Assembly: GCF_000428765.1 (NCBI RefSeq)
Contig: NZ_AUAO01000001.1
Location: 124,001-188,000 of the forward strand
Length of the DNA stretch: 64,000 bases
From: Brevundimonas aveniformis DSM 17977
GTDB taxonomy: Bacteria; Pseudomonadota; Alphaproteobacteria; Caulobacterales; Caulobacteraceae
Reading direction: 5' to 3'
The notes below the pieces were generated by a model. The model did not search any database. It was not told the origin of the DNA and saw only the letters and a program-made list of their open reading frames with translations. The translations under genes were made by a program, and so were the position numbers. Below, piece by piece: positions 52,255-59,957 of this stretch. Positions within the stretch are counted from its first letter, which is position 1; each line of letters starts with the position of its first letter.

Positions 52255-53187
52255 TCAAGTCTGCGCGCCCGCAGGTGTGCCGTCGTCCGATCCAACGTCT
52301 CTGCGTTTTCGGGCGATGCGCCACGCAAAGAAGATAATGCCGCAGACGAGGAATAGCGTGCAGACGATGCTTCCCTCCGGGCCCTGCGCGCCGCCCGTCA
52401 GAAGGTCCGTTCCAGTTGGGTCCAGCGCGACGGTGAGCGCGGGCACGCCCGCGTCGAGGCCGGTGACCGGCAGATCGAAGCCGGTGGCCAATATCCAGTT
52501 CCATCCCGCGTGCCATCCCATCACGCCCCAGATGTTGTTGGATGAGATTGACCACGCGCTTGCGAAGAGAGCGAACAGCAGAATATTGCCGGTGACGAGC
52601 CAGGGCTGCCCCCGGGAAAAATGAAGCAGGGTAAAACAAAGCGACGATAGCAGGACGGCAAGGATGAGGTTCATGCGGCGTGTGATGACCGACATGAGCC
52701 AGCCACGGAAAATGATTTCTTCGATACTGGCTTGAACGGTGAAGCACACGAAGAGTCCGGCGATCGCGACAAGCGCCCCAGGGGACTGAGCGGCCGGAAA
52801 CAGGGCGCCAGGTTGGTAGGTGCCAGCCAACCAGATACATGCCACCAAAGCCGACAGCATGACAACGCCAGCGACCAGGCCGCCGGAGAACCCGGCCGCC
52901 GCACCTGGTCTCGTGAGGCCGATCGTGCCGGCATTGCGCCGCTCGACGAAGGCTATCCACGCTGCAACGGCGAGCATCCAGGCGGTGAAGGACACCAGAA
53001 GCAACGCCATAAGGCCTTGGGAGCCGACGGGTTCGCCGCTCGCATCAACAAAGCCGAGCCGCTCAAGCAATAGGCTGGCCGGAATGTCGGTGACGATGGC
53101 GAGAACGAGGCAGATGACGGGAGCGAGAAGTCCCCATGGAAGCCAGCCGCGCGCGGGAGAGGTGCTGTAAATGGTTTTGAGGTTCAT
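52255..53187 (-). CDS. CPBP-family intramembrane metalloprotease
   Basis: A 310-residue polytopic protein with about eight helices. The three motifs of the CPBP (Abi/CAAX) family are in order: SIEEIIFRGWL (EExxxR), CFTLLHFSRG (FxxxH) and GWHAGWNWIL (HxxxN). Some members process prenylated or peptide substrates; others protect bacteriocin producers. Nothing nearby suggests a substrate. The next gene, AraC-type, is on the same strand 106 bases upstream. Confidence 0.9.
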   Translation of the reverse strand: MNLKTIYSTSPARGWLPWGLLAPVICLVLAIVTDIPASLLLERLGFVDASGEPVGSQGLMALLLVSFTAWMLAVAAWIAFVERRNAGTIGLTRPGAAAGFSGGLVAGVVMLSALVACIWLAGTYQPGALFPAAQSPGALVAIAGLFVCFTVQASIEEIIFRGWLMSVITRRMNLILAVLLSSLCFTLLHFSRGQPWLVTGNILLFALFASAWSISSNNIWGVMGWHAGWNWILATGFDLPVTGLDAGVPALTVALDPTGTDLLTGGAQGPEGSIVCTLFLVCGIIFFAWRIARKRRDVGSDDGTPAGAQT

Positions 53188-53292
53188 ACCCGAAGACTGA
53201 ACCAGGGCGCGCGTCCGTTATAGAATGATCGTGCGCGGCCGCACGCACTCACGCGGGGCGGTGGTTTCGAGGTCGCCGCTTTCGAAATCGTC

Positions 53293-54099
53293 TCATTCCG
53301 GTCCCGACCGATTCAAACGTTGCCATTGCGCCGGCGTCAGGCCGTAGGCGCTCCGAAAATGTCGCGTCAGGTGGCTCTGGTCAGAGAACCCGTTGGCAAC
53401 GGCGATTTCTGCAAGCGGGGTTCTGCCGTTCATCATGGCCCGCGCTGTGTCGAGGCGGCGGAAGATCAGATAGCGATAGGGACTGACGCCCAGCAGCGCC
53501 CGGAATCCGCGCGAGAGCTGCCAACGATCCTGTCCGCTGACGCGTTCGAGATCATCAAGTCGGACATTGGTGTCCGGGTGGGCGTCAATGAACGCGCGCG
53601 CCACCGCCACCGCCTGGAGGTCGACCCGCCCGTGATACATCTGTTCACTCCCAAGCTCTGACAGGGCCTCTGCGAGGTCGAGCATGGCCTGATCATACTC
53701 GAACCCACAGAGGGCCTGGTTGAGATCACCGATCAGGGCCGTGGCGGCCGCGTGAAGTCGCGCGTCGTCAGAAACGCCCTCGGCAACGAAAGGAAGAGCG
53801 CGTCCGCCGAGCGCCTCCTGAAGCGCGGAAGGTGCGACGCTGGCGCTCCGGTACCGGAAGTGTCCCCCGTCCCCGGCGTGACCGTCATGCATCTCATCGG
53901 GATGGAGAACCACGATCTGACCGGGCAGCGAATGGCACCGCGATCCGCGGTAGGAGAAGCTCTGCACCCCCGCGACGGTTATGGCGATGGCGTAGGTGTC
54001 GTGCCGGTGTGGACCGTAGGCTGCCCCGTTCAGGCATGCTTCAAACCGTTCGAGGTCGCCCGGTGCCCGGACAATCCAGCTCGTCTCGTCACACGACAT
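53293..54099 (-). CDS. AraC-family transcriptional regulator
   Basis: A 268-residue regulator with an N-terminal cupin-like effector domain (FSYRGSRCHSLPGQIVVLHPDEMHDGH) and a C-terminal double helix-turn-helix (ALLGVSPYRYLIFRRLDTARAMMNG, IAVANGFSDQSHLTRHFRSAYGLTPAQW). It could regulate the CPBP gene. Its promoter side abuts the deleted IS copy, so its upstream control region may have been altered. Confidence 0.9.
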   Translation of the reverse strand: MSCDETSWIVRAPGDLERFEACLNGAAYGPHRHDTYAIAITVAGVQSFSYRGSRCHSLPGQIVVLHPDEMHDGHAGDGGHFRYRSASVAPSALQEALGGRALPFVAEGVSDDARLHAAATALIGDLNQALCGFEYDQAMLDLAEALSELGSEQMYHGRVDLQAVAVARAFIDAHPDTNVRLDDLERVSGQDRWQLSRGFRALLGVSPYRYLIFRRLDTARAMMNGRTPLAEIAVANGFSDQSHLTRHFRSAYGLTPAQWQRLNRSGPE

Positions 54100-54126
54100 G
54101 CCGCCCCAAAACCTCCTGCAGAGCTT

Positions 54127-54545
54127 CTGTCACTCTAACGCCAGGACGTCTCCGGTGAGAAGCACCGCAGGGGCCTTCTGGAACAGGGATCAATGCCGCC
54201 GATCTCGTTCAAGCACCACCGTTTGCCGCCTGACGTGATCCGTCATGCGGTGTGGCAGATCCATCGGCCGGGCCGGTTGGGGGAGAACAATCGGATCGAG
54301 AATTCCCTCCTCCCGATCCGACGGCGAGAACGGCAACAGCAGCGCTTCAAGAGCCAGTCCTCAGCCCAGCAATTCCTCGGTAACCACGCCGGCGTCTACA
54401 ACACGCTCAACGTCCAGGGATCCTGATCAGCCGCCCCACCCTTCTCCGCTTCCGCGCCGAAGCGGATGCCGCATGGGCGGCGGCTACCGCGTAGAACAGC
54501 GGGGGTTGGGCTAGCTTTGGCGGAGGCGGTTACCCTGACAGCACC
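54127..54545 (+). mobile_element. Internally deleted IS6-type element
   Basis: A 419-bp relic. Its left end (CTTCTGTCACTCTAACGCC) resembles the left ends of the two full copies. Its right end, read in reverse, begins CGGTGCTGTCAGGGTAAC, again like those ends. Only the two ends of the transposase remain. It is small and non-autonomous, but both ends are kept. Confidence 0.65.
54193..54426 (+). pseudogene. IS6-type transposase with the catalytic core deleted
   Basis: A 77-residue frame in which the normal N terminus (PISFKHHRLPPDVIRHAVW) is joined directly to the C-terminal region (IHRPGRLGENNRIENSLLPIRRRERQQ...). About 150 residues including the first two catalytic aspartates are missing; the final glutamate remains in the IENS motif. 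The frame is intact across the junction, so it was a clean in-frame deletion. Confidence 0.8.
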
Positions 54546-54566
54546 GTTTTTCTGGCGGGGGCTGGC

Positions 54567-55382
54567 GGTGCTGTCAGTCTAACGCTAACAAGTCTCCACT
54601 GAGGGCCGCCTGAGAGCCCTTATCGGGCTGGGGTTCGTGACTGCGCTTTCGTTCAAAAGACACCGCTTCCCGGCGGACGTGATCCGCCACGCGGTGTGGC
54701 TGTATTTTCGGTTCAACCTGAGCTTCCGGGACGTCGAGGAGCTGCTGGCTCAGCGCGGCGTCGATGTCTGCTACGAGACCATCCGCTGCTGGACGATCAA
54801 GTTCGGCCCGCAGATCGCCAGGAACCTGAAGCGCCGGCGTCATGCCCCTTCACCACGGTGGCACCTGGACGAGGTGGTCTGCACGATCGGCGGTAAACGC
54901 CTGTATCTCTGGCGAGCGGTCGACGACGAAGGTGAGGTGCTGGACCTAGTGGTCCAGAAGCGCAGGGATACTGACGCCGCTTTGAAGCTGCTCCGCGGGC
55001 TCATGCGTAATCAGGCTGTGGAGCCCGAGGTGATCGTCACCGATGGCTTGCAGTCCTACACGGCCGCGCTGGACCAGCTCGGCCTGCGCCATCTCCACCG
55101 CCCCGGCCGATTACGGGAGAACAACAGGGCGGAGAACTCGCACCTGCCGATCCGACGACGAGAACGGCAGATGCAGCTGTTCAAGAGCCAGGCCTCAGCC
55201 CAGCGTTTCCTCTCCACCCACGCCGCCGTCTACAACACCTTCTACACCCAGCGACATTTGATCAGCCGAGACACCCTCCGTCGCTTCCGCGCGGAGGCGC
55301 ATGGCGCGTGGGCGGCCGCCGCTGCTTAAGCGGGGAGGAGAGGGCTGCGTTTGGCCGGCGGGGGTTAAGCTGACAACGCTGG
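54567..55382 (+). mobile_element. IS6-family insertion sequence, copy A
   Basis: About 816 bp with one transposase gene. The left end GGTGCTGTCAGTCTAAC and the right end (CCAGCGTTGTCAGCTTAAC in reverse) form imperfect inverted repeats. The length is typical of IS6. The right end cuts into the small gene downstream of merA. Confidence 0.75.
54637..55329 (+). CDS. IS6-family transposase (copy A)
   Basis: A 230-residue DDE transposase starting at GTG 54637. The catalytic residues fall in RWHLDEVV, IVTDGLQSY and NRAENSHL, the usual D-D-E set. The N-terminal part (FKRHRFPADVIRHAVWLYFR...) carries the DNA-binding region. It looks complete and probably active. Confidence 0.9.
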   Translation: MTALSFKRHRFPADVIRHAVWLYFRFNLSFRDVEELLAQRGVDVCYETIRCWTIKFGPQIARNLKRRRHAPSPRWHLDEVVCTIGGKRLYLWRAVDDEGEVLDLVVQKRRDTDAALKLLRGLMRNQAVEPEVIVTDGLQSYTAALDQLGLRHLHRPGRLRENNRAENSHLPIRRRERQMQLFKSQASAQRFLSTHAAVYNTFYTQRHLISRDTLRRFRAEAHGAWAAAAA

Positions 55383-55513
55383 CGTCGGAGCCGAGCCTGA
55401 AGACGCGCGATCAACCAACCAGCCAGAGCCGTGACGACGAGCATGAGTCCCAGGACGCCGAAGATCACTGGATCAAGCGCACAGCAGCCGACAGGTGGCG
55501 CACCGGAAAGCAT
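55383..55513 (-). pseudogene. Small membrane protein downstream of merA, truncated by IS copy A
   Basis: The frame starts at ATG 55513, 14 bases after the merA stop, with GGGGCGAGA upstream. It encodes about 43 native residues with a Cys pair and one membrane helix (CCALDPVIFGVLGLMLVVTA). It then runs into the IS end. The position suggests an accessory mer transport gene such as merE or merF, but the sequence does not clearly match either. Confidence 0.5.
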
Positions 55514-55526
55514 CGGGTCTCGCCCC

Positions 55527-56957
55527 TTAACCGGCGCAGCAGGAAAGTTTGGTGACGTCCTTGTTGAACGTCAGCGCGGCCAGCTTCAGGCCCTCGACGG
55601 TCGTGAGATAGGGGAAGATCGTGTCGCCCAACTGCTCCACCGTCATTCCGCACTTAATGGCCACCGCTGCGGTCTGGATGCTGTCGGCGCCTTCCGGCGC
55701 AAGAATGTGCGCGCCGAGGAGGCGCCGCGTGCCGCGATCCGCCACCAACTTGATGAGCCCCCGCGTGTCCCTGGCCGCGAGCGCACGAGGAACGTGATCC
55801 AGGGTGATCATCGAAGTCTGAACATCATGCCCGGCCGCCCGCGCGGCGGCTTCCGTGAGCCCGACCGTGGCGACTTGGGGATCGGTGAACACCACCGCCG
55901 GCATCGCTAGGTTGTTGTATGACAGACTGTCGCCGTTGAGGGCGTTTTGGGCGGCCAGCCTGGCGCCGTAGGCCGCCATATAGACGAACTGGTCGCGCCC
56001 GGTGACATCACCGACGGCGTAGACGCCGGGGCGAGTCGTGCGCATCCGGTCGTCCACAACGATTCCTCCGTTGTCGCAGACGCGGACCCCTAACTCAGCA
56101 AGACCGAGGCCATCCGAGTTGGCAACCCGGCCTGTCGTCAAGAGCACGCGCGCGGCGGTGAGAAGTCTTCGGCTGCCGCCTTGCGTAAGGGCGAGCGACA
56201 CTCCGGTTTCGGAATGGCTGATGGCCTCGTAGACCGCCCCCGCGACCACGGTGACGCCTTCGTCTGACAGATAGCCTTGCAGCGCTTCGCCGATCTCGGG
56301 TTCACCTTCCGGCAGAAGTCGCGACCGGCACACGAGCGTGACCCCCACGCCCGCCCGGCTGAACATCTGTGCCAGTTCCACTCCGATATATCCGCCGCCT
56401 ACCACCAGCATGGACTGCGGCAGAGCCTCTAGTTCTAGCGCGGTCGTGCTGGTCAAATAGGGGACGGAGTCGATCCCAGCGATCGCGGGGATCGCTGGTC
56501 GCGATCCGGTCGCGATGATCACCCTGTCGGTGGTGAGCCGGACGTCGTCGATCTCTACGCCGCCCTCGACGAGTCTCGCCGCGCCTTCGTAGTAGGTGAT
56601 GGCGTCGTAGCCTTGCAGGACATCTTCGTATTTCGCCTGGCGCAGATCGTTGACCAGTTGGTCCTTCTGGCGAGTGACCTGGGACCACGCGCTAATCTCG
56701 GCCTTGGCGTTCACACCGTCGAAACGGCTCGCGGCCCGCGCTTGGTGCAGGGGTTCGACCGCTCGGATCAACGCTTTCGACGGGACACAGCCGACGTTCA
56801 CGCAAGTTCCGCCGATCGTTCCGGCGCCGACCAGCGCCACCTTTGCGCCCTGCTCGGCCGCTGTAATGGCGGCCGAGAAGCCAGCCGAGCCCGCGCCGAT
56901 CACGACCAGATCATAGGTCTCTGCGGCGTCCTGCGAGGGAGGGCAACATTCACTCAT
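55527..56957 (-). CDS. merA: Mercuric reductase (MerA)
   Basis: A 476-residue flavoenzyme that reduces Hg(II) to volatile Hg(0) using NADPH. The redox-active disulfide is in GGTCVNVGCVPSK (about 46-58), and the C-terminal Cys pair that delivers mercury is in KLSCCAG at the very end. FAD motifs VVIGAGSAGFSAAI and the NADPH fold (LVVGGGYIGVELAQ) are present. The N-terminal heavy-metal-binding domain of some MerA proteins is missing. ATG 56957 starts MSECCPPSQD; a longer TTG start at 57008 is less likely. Confidence 0.93.
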   Translation of the reverse strand: MSECCPPSQDAAETYDLVVIGAGSAGFSAAITAAEQGAKVALVGAGTIGGTCVNVGCVPSKALIRAVEPLHQARAASRFDGVNAKAEISAWSQVTRQKDQLVNDLRQAKYEDVLQGYDAITYYEGAARLVEGGVEIDDVRLTTDRVIIATGSRPAIPAIAGIDSVPYLTSTTALELEALPQSMLVVGGGYIGVELAQMFSRAGVGVTLVCRSRLLPEGEPEIGEALQGYLSDEGVTVVAGAVYEAISHSETGVSLALTQGGSRRLLTAARVLLTTGRVANSDGLGLAELGVRVCDNGGIVVDDRMRTTRPGVYAVGDVTGRDQFVYMAAYGARLAAQNALNGDSLSYNNLAMPAVVFTDPQVATVGLTEAAARAAGHDVQTSMITLDHVPRALAARDTRGLIKLVADRGTRRLLGAHILAPEGADSIQTAAVAIKCGMTVEQLGDTIFPYLTTVEGLKLAALTFNKDVTKLSCCAG

Positions 56958-57144
56958 ACTGCTCGATGCTTTCAAATCATGTGCCCGCCATTGGGCGGCG
57001 TTCGACAAGTGAACAGACCTAGCGTCCCACGACGGGAGCGACGACGGGCGGGTCCGTAACGGGTAAGCGCGCTAGGAAGTAACGCTGCATGACATCGCGG
57101 ATGTTCGTCCGATGATGCCAACAAGAAGCGAAACGAGGCTGCCG

Positions 57145-57456
57145 TTACCGACTTGCCCGAACACGAGCGGGATAGCCTGCGTTAGTCGAGGCTTGAGCCA
57201 AGGCCGCCGGCGTCACTCGCACGTCGTCGTAGGTCACGGTCGCCACGGCCCGTCCGGCGGCTCCAGCGTTCACGGATACGGCCGTGACGCCCGGAACGCG
57301 CGAGATCGTGCGTCGAACGATGGGGGCGCATGTCACACAGGACACGTTGGTGACGTCCAGGATCACCGTGCGTTCGGCGGCCTGAGCCGTTTCGGTGCTG
57401 AAAAGAGCCGCTGCAACGGCGAGAGCGGCGCGGATGGAAAGGGTCATAGTCTTCAT
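57145..57456 (-). CDS. merP: Periplasmic mercury-binding protein (MerP)
   Basis: A 103-residue exported protein with a signal peptide (MKTMTLSIRAALAVAAALFS...AQA). The metal motif NVSCVTCAPIV holds the two mercury-binding cysteines. It hands Hg(II) to MerT. It starts 10 bases after merT. The 187-bp gap down to merA shows nothing else. Confidence 0.92.
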   Translation of the reverse strand: MKTMTLSIRAALAVAAALFSTETAQAAERTVILDVTNVSCVTCAPIVRRTISRVPGVTAVSVNAGAAGRAVATVTYDDVRVTPAALAQASTNAGYPARVRASR

Positions 57457-57466
57457 CTCCAGGAAC

Positions 57467-57877
57467 TCACGCGCCGATGAACAGCGGCGCAACATAAGGG
57501 AACACGACGGCGATGGCGACGAGCACGGTCGCCGTCCAAAGCGCGATCTTGACGAGTCGGCTAGAGCCCGGTCGGGCGCAGGTCTCGCCTTCGGCGCACG
57601 CGCCGCGAGGACGACGATAGACCCGGAAGAAACCAACCCCCAGGAATGCGATCGCCGCGACGACGAAGTAGGGATGATAAGGCGCGAGGGCCGTGACGTT
57701 GCCGATCCAGGCACCGCTGACGCCGAGCGCGAACAGCACGAGCGGCAGAACGCAACAGGACGATGCGCCGATCGCGGCGGCGAAGCCTCCGACCACTAGC
57801 CAGACACGGCCGGACGTCTTGTCGGCTGGGGTCACGGGGTTTCCGTTGGGTTCTTCGATGCCGTTCGTGGCGGCCAT
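57467..57877 (-). CDS. merT: Mercuric ion transport protein (MerT)
   Basis: A 136-residue inner-membrane protein with three helices. The mercury-relaying Cys pair is in GASSCCVLPLVLFALG in the first helix, and a second pair lies in the loop CAEGETCARPG. ATG 57877 follows AAGGAG; GTG 57892 is an alternative. First gene after the mer promoter. Confidence 0.93.
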   Translation of the reverse strand: MAATNGIEEPNGNPVTPADKTSGRVWLVVGGFAAAIGASSCCVLPLVLFALGVSGAWIGNVTALAPYHPYFVVAAIAFLGVGFFRVYRRPRGACAEGETCARPGSSRLVKIALWTATVLVAIAVVFPYVAPLFIGA

Positions 57878-57906
57878 TGCGCACTCCTTCACATGTCGAT
57901 GGAGGC

Positions 57907-57937
57907 AAGATAGGGTCTGTAGTGACTACAGATACAA
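57907..57937 (-). promoter_or_regulatory. mer operator-promoter with 19-bp spacer
   Basis: On the minus strand, TTGTAT (-35) and TATCTT (-10) are 19 bases apart, the overlong spacing MerR corrects by twisting DNA. The palindrome CTGTAGTGACTACAG at 57917-57931 (7-1-7) sits in the spacer. It drives merT-merP-merA; the divergent merR start is 9 bases away. Confidence 0.85.
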
Positions 57938-57945
57938 GGGGTTTA

Positions 57946-58395
57946 ATGGCGATGGACAAGTTGGCTCTGCGTGACACGACGCCGCAGTTCGCGATCGGCG
58001 TGCTGTCGCGCCGCACCGGCGTCAACATCGAAACCGTTCGCTACTATGAGCGCATCGGGTTGATCCCCGCGCCCGCTCGTAGCGAGGGCGGGCACCGCCT
58101 CTACGGCGGGGGCCACCTTCTTCGGTTAAACTTCGTTCGGCGGGCTCGTGATCTCGGGTTCACGCTCAACGAGGTTCGAGCCCTGCTGGATTTGGCGGAA
58201 GAACGGGATCGACCCTGTTCCGAAGCCCGCGAAGTGGCCGCCGGGCACTTGACCGATGTGCGCTCCAAGATCGCCAGCTTGCGGGCGATGGAGCGAGTTC
58301 TCTCCGAAATGGTGGCCCGCTGCGCCGACGGCTCGACGCCCGACTGCCCGATTATCGAGTCCCTGTTCTCGATCGAAATCGAAGCACCACACTAG
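57946..58395 (+). CDS. merR: Mercury-responsive MerR regulator
   Basis: A 149-residue MerR protein. The winged helix reads RRTGVNIETVRYYERIGLIP. Three cysteines match the mercury ligands: one in DRPCSEAREV, then MVARCADGSTPDCPIIESL. ATG 57946 and 57952 are both possible starts. It represses the divergent mer operon and activates it on mercury binding. Confidence 0.92.
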   Translation: MAMDKLALRDTTPQFAIGVLSRRTGVNIETVRYYERIGLIPAPARSEGGHRLYGGGHLLRLNFVRRARDLGFTLNEVRALLDLAEERDRPCSEAREVAAGHLTDVRSKIASLRAMERVLSEMVARCADGSTPDCPIIESLFSIEIEAPH

Positions 58396-58433
58396 GCTGT
58401 CGTCTGCCGCGACAATGCTGCTCCTAACGCGCG

Positions 58434-58626
58434 TCAGTGCTTGAGATTGTTACCGCCACGTCCGCGACCGGTGTCGAGACGGTGGTAGCTGCCCAGACAC
58501 ACTTTGCAGACCTCGACTTCGTCCGGCACGAAATCGTGGGCCAAGTTCTCGGCGGCCTCGAACGTCTCGCACTGGAACTTGTGAGAGTCGCCTTTCCGGC
58601 TCTGACGCTCGGGCGTGTCTCGGAGG
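58434..58626 (-). pseudogene. C-terminal fragment of an unknown small protein, cut by IS copy B
   Basis: On the minus strand a frame ends at TGA 58434-58436. It encodes about 60 residues including HKFQCETFEAAENLAHDF and EVEVCKVCLGSYHRLDTG, with a CKVC pair suggesting metal binding. It has no start and is cut off by the IS left end. I do not recognise it. Confidence 0.45.
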
Positions 58627-59447
58627 GGTGCTGTCAGTCTAACGCTAACTTGTCTCCACTAGGGCCGCTGAGAGCCCTGTGAGGCAAGGGTTTGATGCGT
58701 CCTATATCGTTCAAGCGGCACCGCTTCCCGCCGGATATCATCCGTCATGCGGTGTGGCTCTATTTCCGCTTCACGCTGAGCTTTCGGGACGTCGAAGAGA
58801 TGCTCGCCCAGCGGGGCATCGAGGTCAGCTACGAGACCATCCGCTGCTGGACGGTCAAGTTCGGCCCGCTGATCGCCAGGAACCTAAAGCGGAGGCGATC
58901 GGCCCCCTCCCCTCGCTGGCATCTGGACGAAGTGGTCTGCAACATCGGCGGCAAGCGCATGTACCTCTGGCGCGCCGTGGACGATGAGGGCGAGGTGCTC
59001 GATGTCGTGGTGCAGAAGCGCCGCGACCATGACGCGGCGCTCAAGCTGCTGAAGCGCCTGCTGCGCAACCAGCCTGTAAAGCCCGAGGTGATCGTGACCG
59101 ACGGCCTGGCGTCATACGGTTCGGCTCTGCGGGAACTTGGACTCGATGGTGTCCACCGTCCCGGCCGGCTCCGAGAGAACAACAGGGCGGAGAACTCGCA
59201 CCTGCCGATCCGACGGCGGGAGCGGAAGATGCAACTCTTCAAGTCACAGAGCTCAGCCCAACGTCTCCTCACCACTCACGCCAGCGTCTACAACACCTTC
59301 TACACCCAGCGTCACCTGATCAGCCGAGACACCCTCCGGACCTTCCGCAGCGCGGCGAATGACGTTTGGACCCAAGCGAGCGCAGCGGCATAAGACAAGC
59401 GCACCCAGACCTCGGTGCGAGCCCGCTCAGTTAAGCTGACAACGCTG
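58627..59447 (+). mobile_element. IS6-family insertion sequence, copy B
   Basis: About 821 bp, same orientation as copy A. The left end is GGTGCTGTCAGTCTAACGC and the right end GTTAAGCTGACAACGCTGG, the same termini as copy A though internal DNA differs. It separates the mer operon from the czc operon. Confidence 0.75.
58695..59393 (+). CDS. IS6-family transposase (copy B)
   Basis: A 232-residue DDE transposase from ATG 58695. Catalytic residues are in RWHLDEVV, IVTDGLASY and NRAENSHL. It differs from copy A at many positions, for example in the EMLAQRGIEVSYETIR and HDAALKLLKRLLRNQ segments. Complete by length and motifs. Confidence 0.9.
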   Translation: MRPISFKRHRFPPDIIRHAVWLYFRFTLSFRDVEEMLAQRGIEVSYETIRCWTVKFGPLIARNLKRRRSAPSPRWHLDEVVCNIGGKRMYLWRAVDDEGEVLDVVVQKRRDHDAALKLLKRLLRNQPVKPEVIVTDGLASYGSALRELGLDGVHRPGRLRENNRAENSHLPIRRRERKMQLFKSQSSAQRLLTTHASVYNTFYTQRHLISRDTLRTFRSAANDVWTQASAAA

Positions 59448-59555
59448 GCTCGACGCTCACGCTCCTTGCCGAGGCGCATCGGCTCATAGCTGGCGAAGCC
59501 TGATCAACATCGGACTGTCCTGGACTGCGCCAGTCCCGCGTGCTATGGCCGCCTT

Positions 59556-59903
59556 GTGATCCTCACCCGCACCCGTTCCCCTCTTGTGTCAGCGCTTTTC
59601 GCGTTGATCCTCGGCCTGTTTGTGGCCGGACCGTTGGTGGATACGGCGACCTGTGGACTGGAAGGGGTGGATCGCTGCGAGGCGGTTATGACCGATGGCG
59701 TCCATTCCCAGGATGACGCTTCTCATACGTCAGATGTGGCGCACGGGTGCGGGCACGGCCACTGCCATGGGTTCGCTGATGTGCCGCCTATGGGTTCGGA
59801 CGATCCCGAACCGGCGACGATTGCCGTGAGCCTTACGCTTCCTCCCGGCCTTCTGTTCGCTTCATTGGCCCCCGACGGTTTGATCCGCCCCCCGAGAGCC
59901 TGA
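59556..59903 (+). CDS. Small His-rich exported protein upstream of czcCBA
   Basis: A 115-residue protein starting at GTG 59556 with a hydrophobic leader (LVSALFALILGLFVAGPLV). A His/Cys/Asp-rich stretch (HSQDDASHTSDVAHGCGHGH) can bind metal. Such small periplasmic proteins often precede czc operons as metal buffers or sensors (CzcI-like). There is no clear family match. The 108-bp gap before it lacks a visible motif. Confidence 0.6.
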   Translation: MILTRTRSPLVSALFALILGLFVAGPLVDTATCGLEGVDRCEAVMTDGVHSQDDASHTSDVAHGCGHGHCHGFADVPPMGSDDPEPATIAVSLTLPPGLLFASLAPDGLIRPPRA

Positions 59904-59957
59904 CGCTCCGCGCGCTGATGCGCGCCGTTCGTCATTCATGCTCATCGGGACACATCC

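Larger units (their letters stand above)
54567..59447. mobile_element. Compound-transposon-like unit: mer operon between two direct IS6-type copies
   Basis: Two IS6-type elements (54567-55382 and 58627-59447) lie in the same orientation and flank merR-merT-merP-merA. IS6 elements move such segments through cointegrates. The two transposases are only about 80% alike by eye, so they are different elements rather than recent duplicates. I saw no matching direct repeats at the outer ends. The unit probably carries mercury resistance laterally. Confidence 0.6.

Noticed and set aside
58437..58682. Plus-strand frame after merR
   Set aside because: It runs into the IS end and is antisense to the more plausible CKVC fragment.
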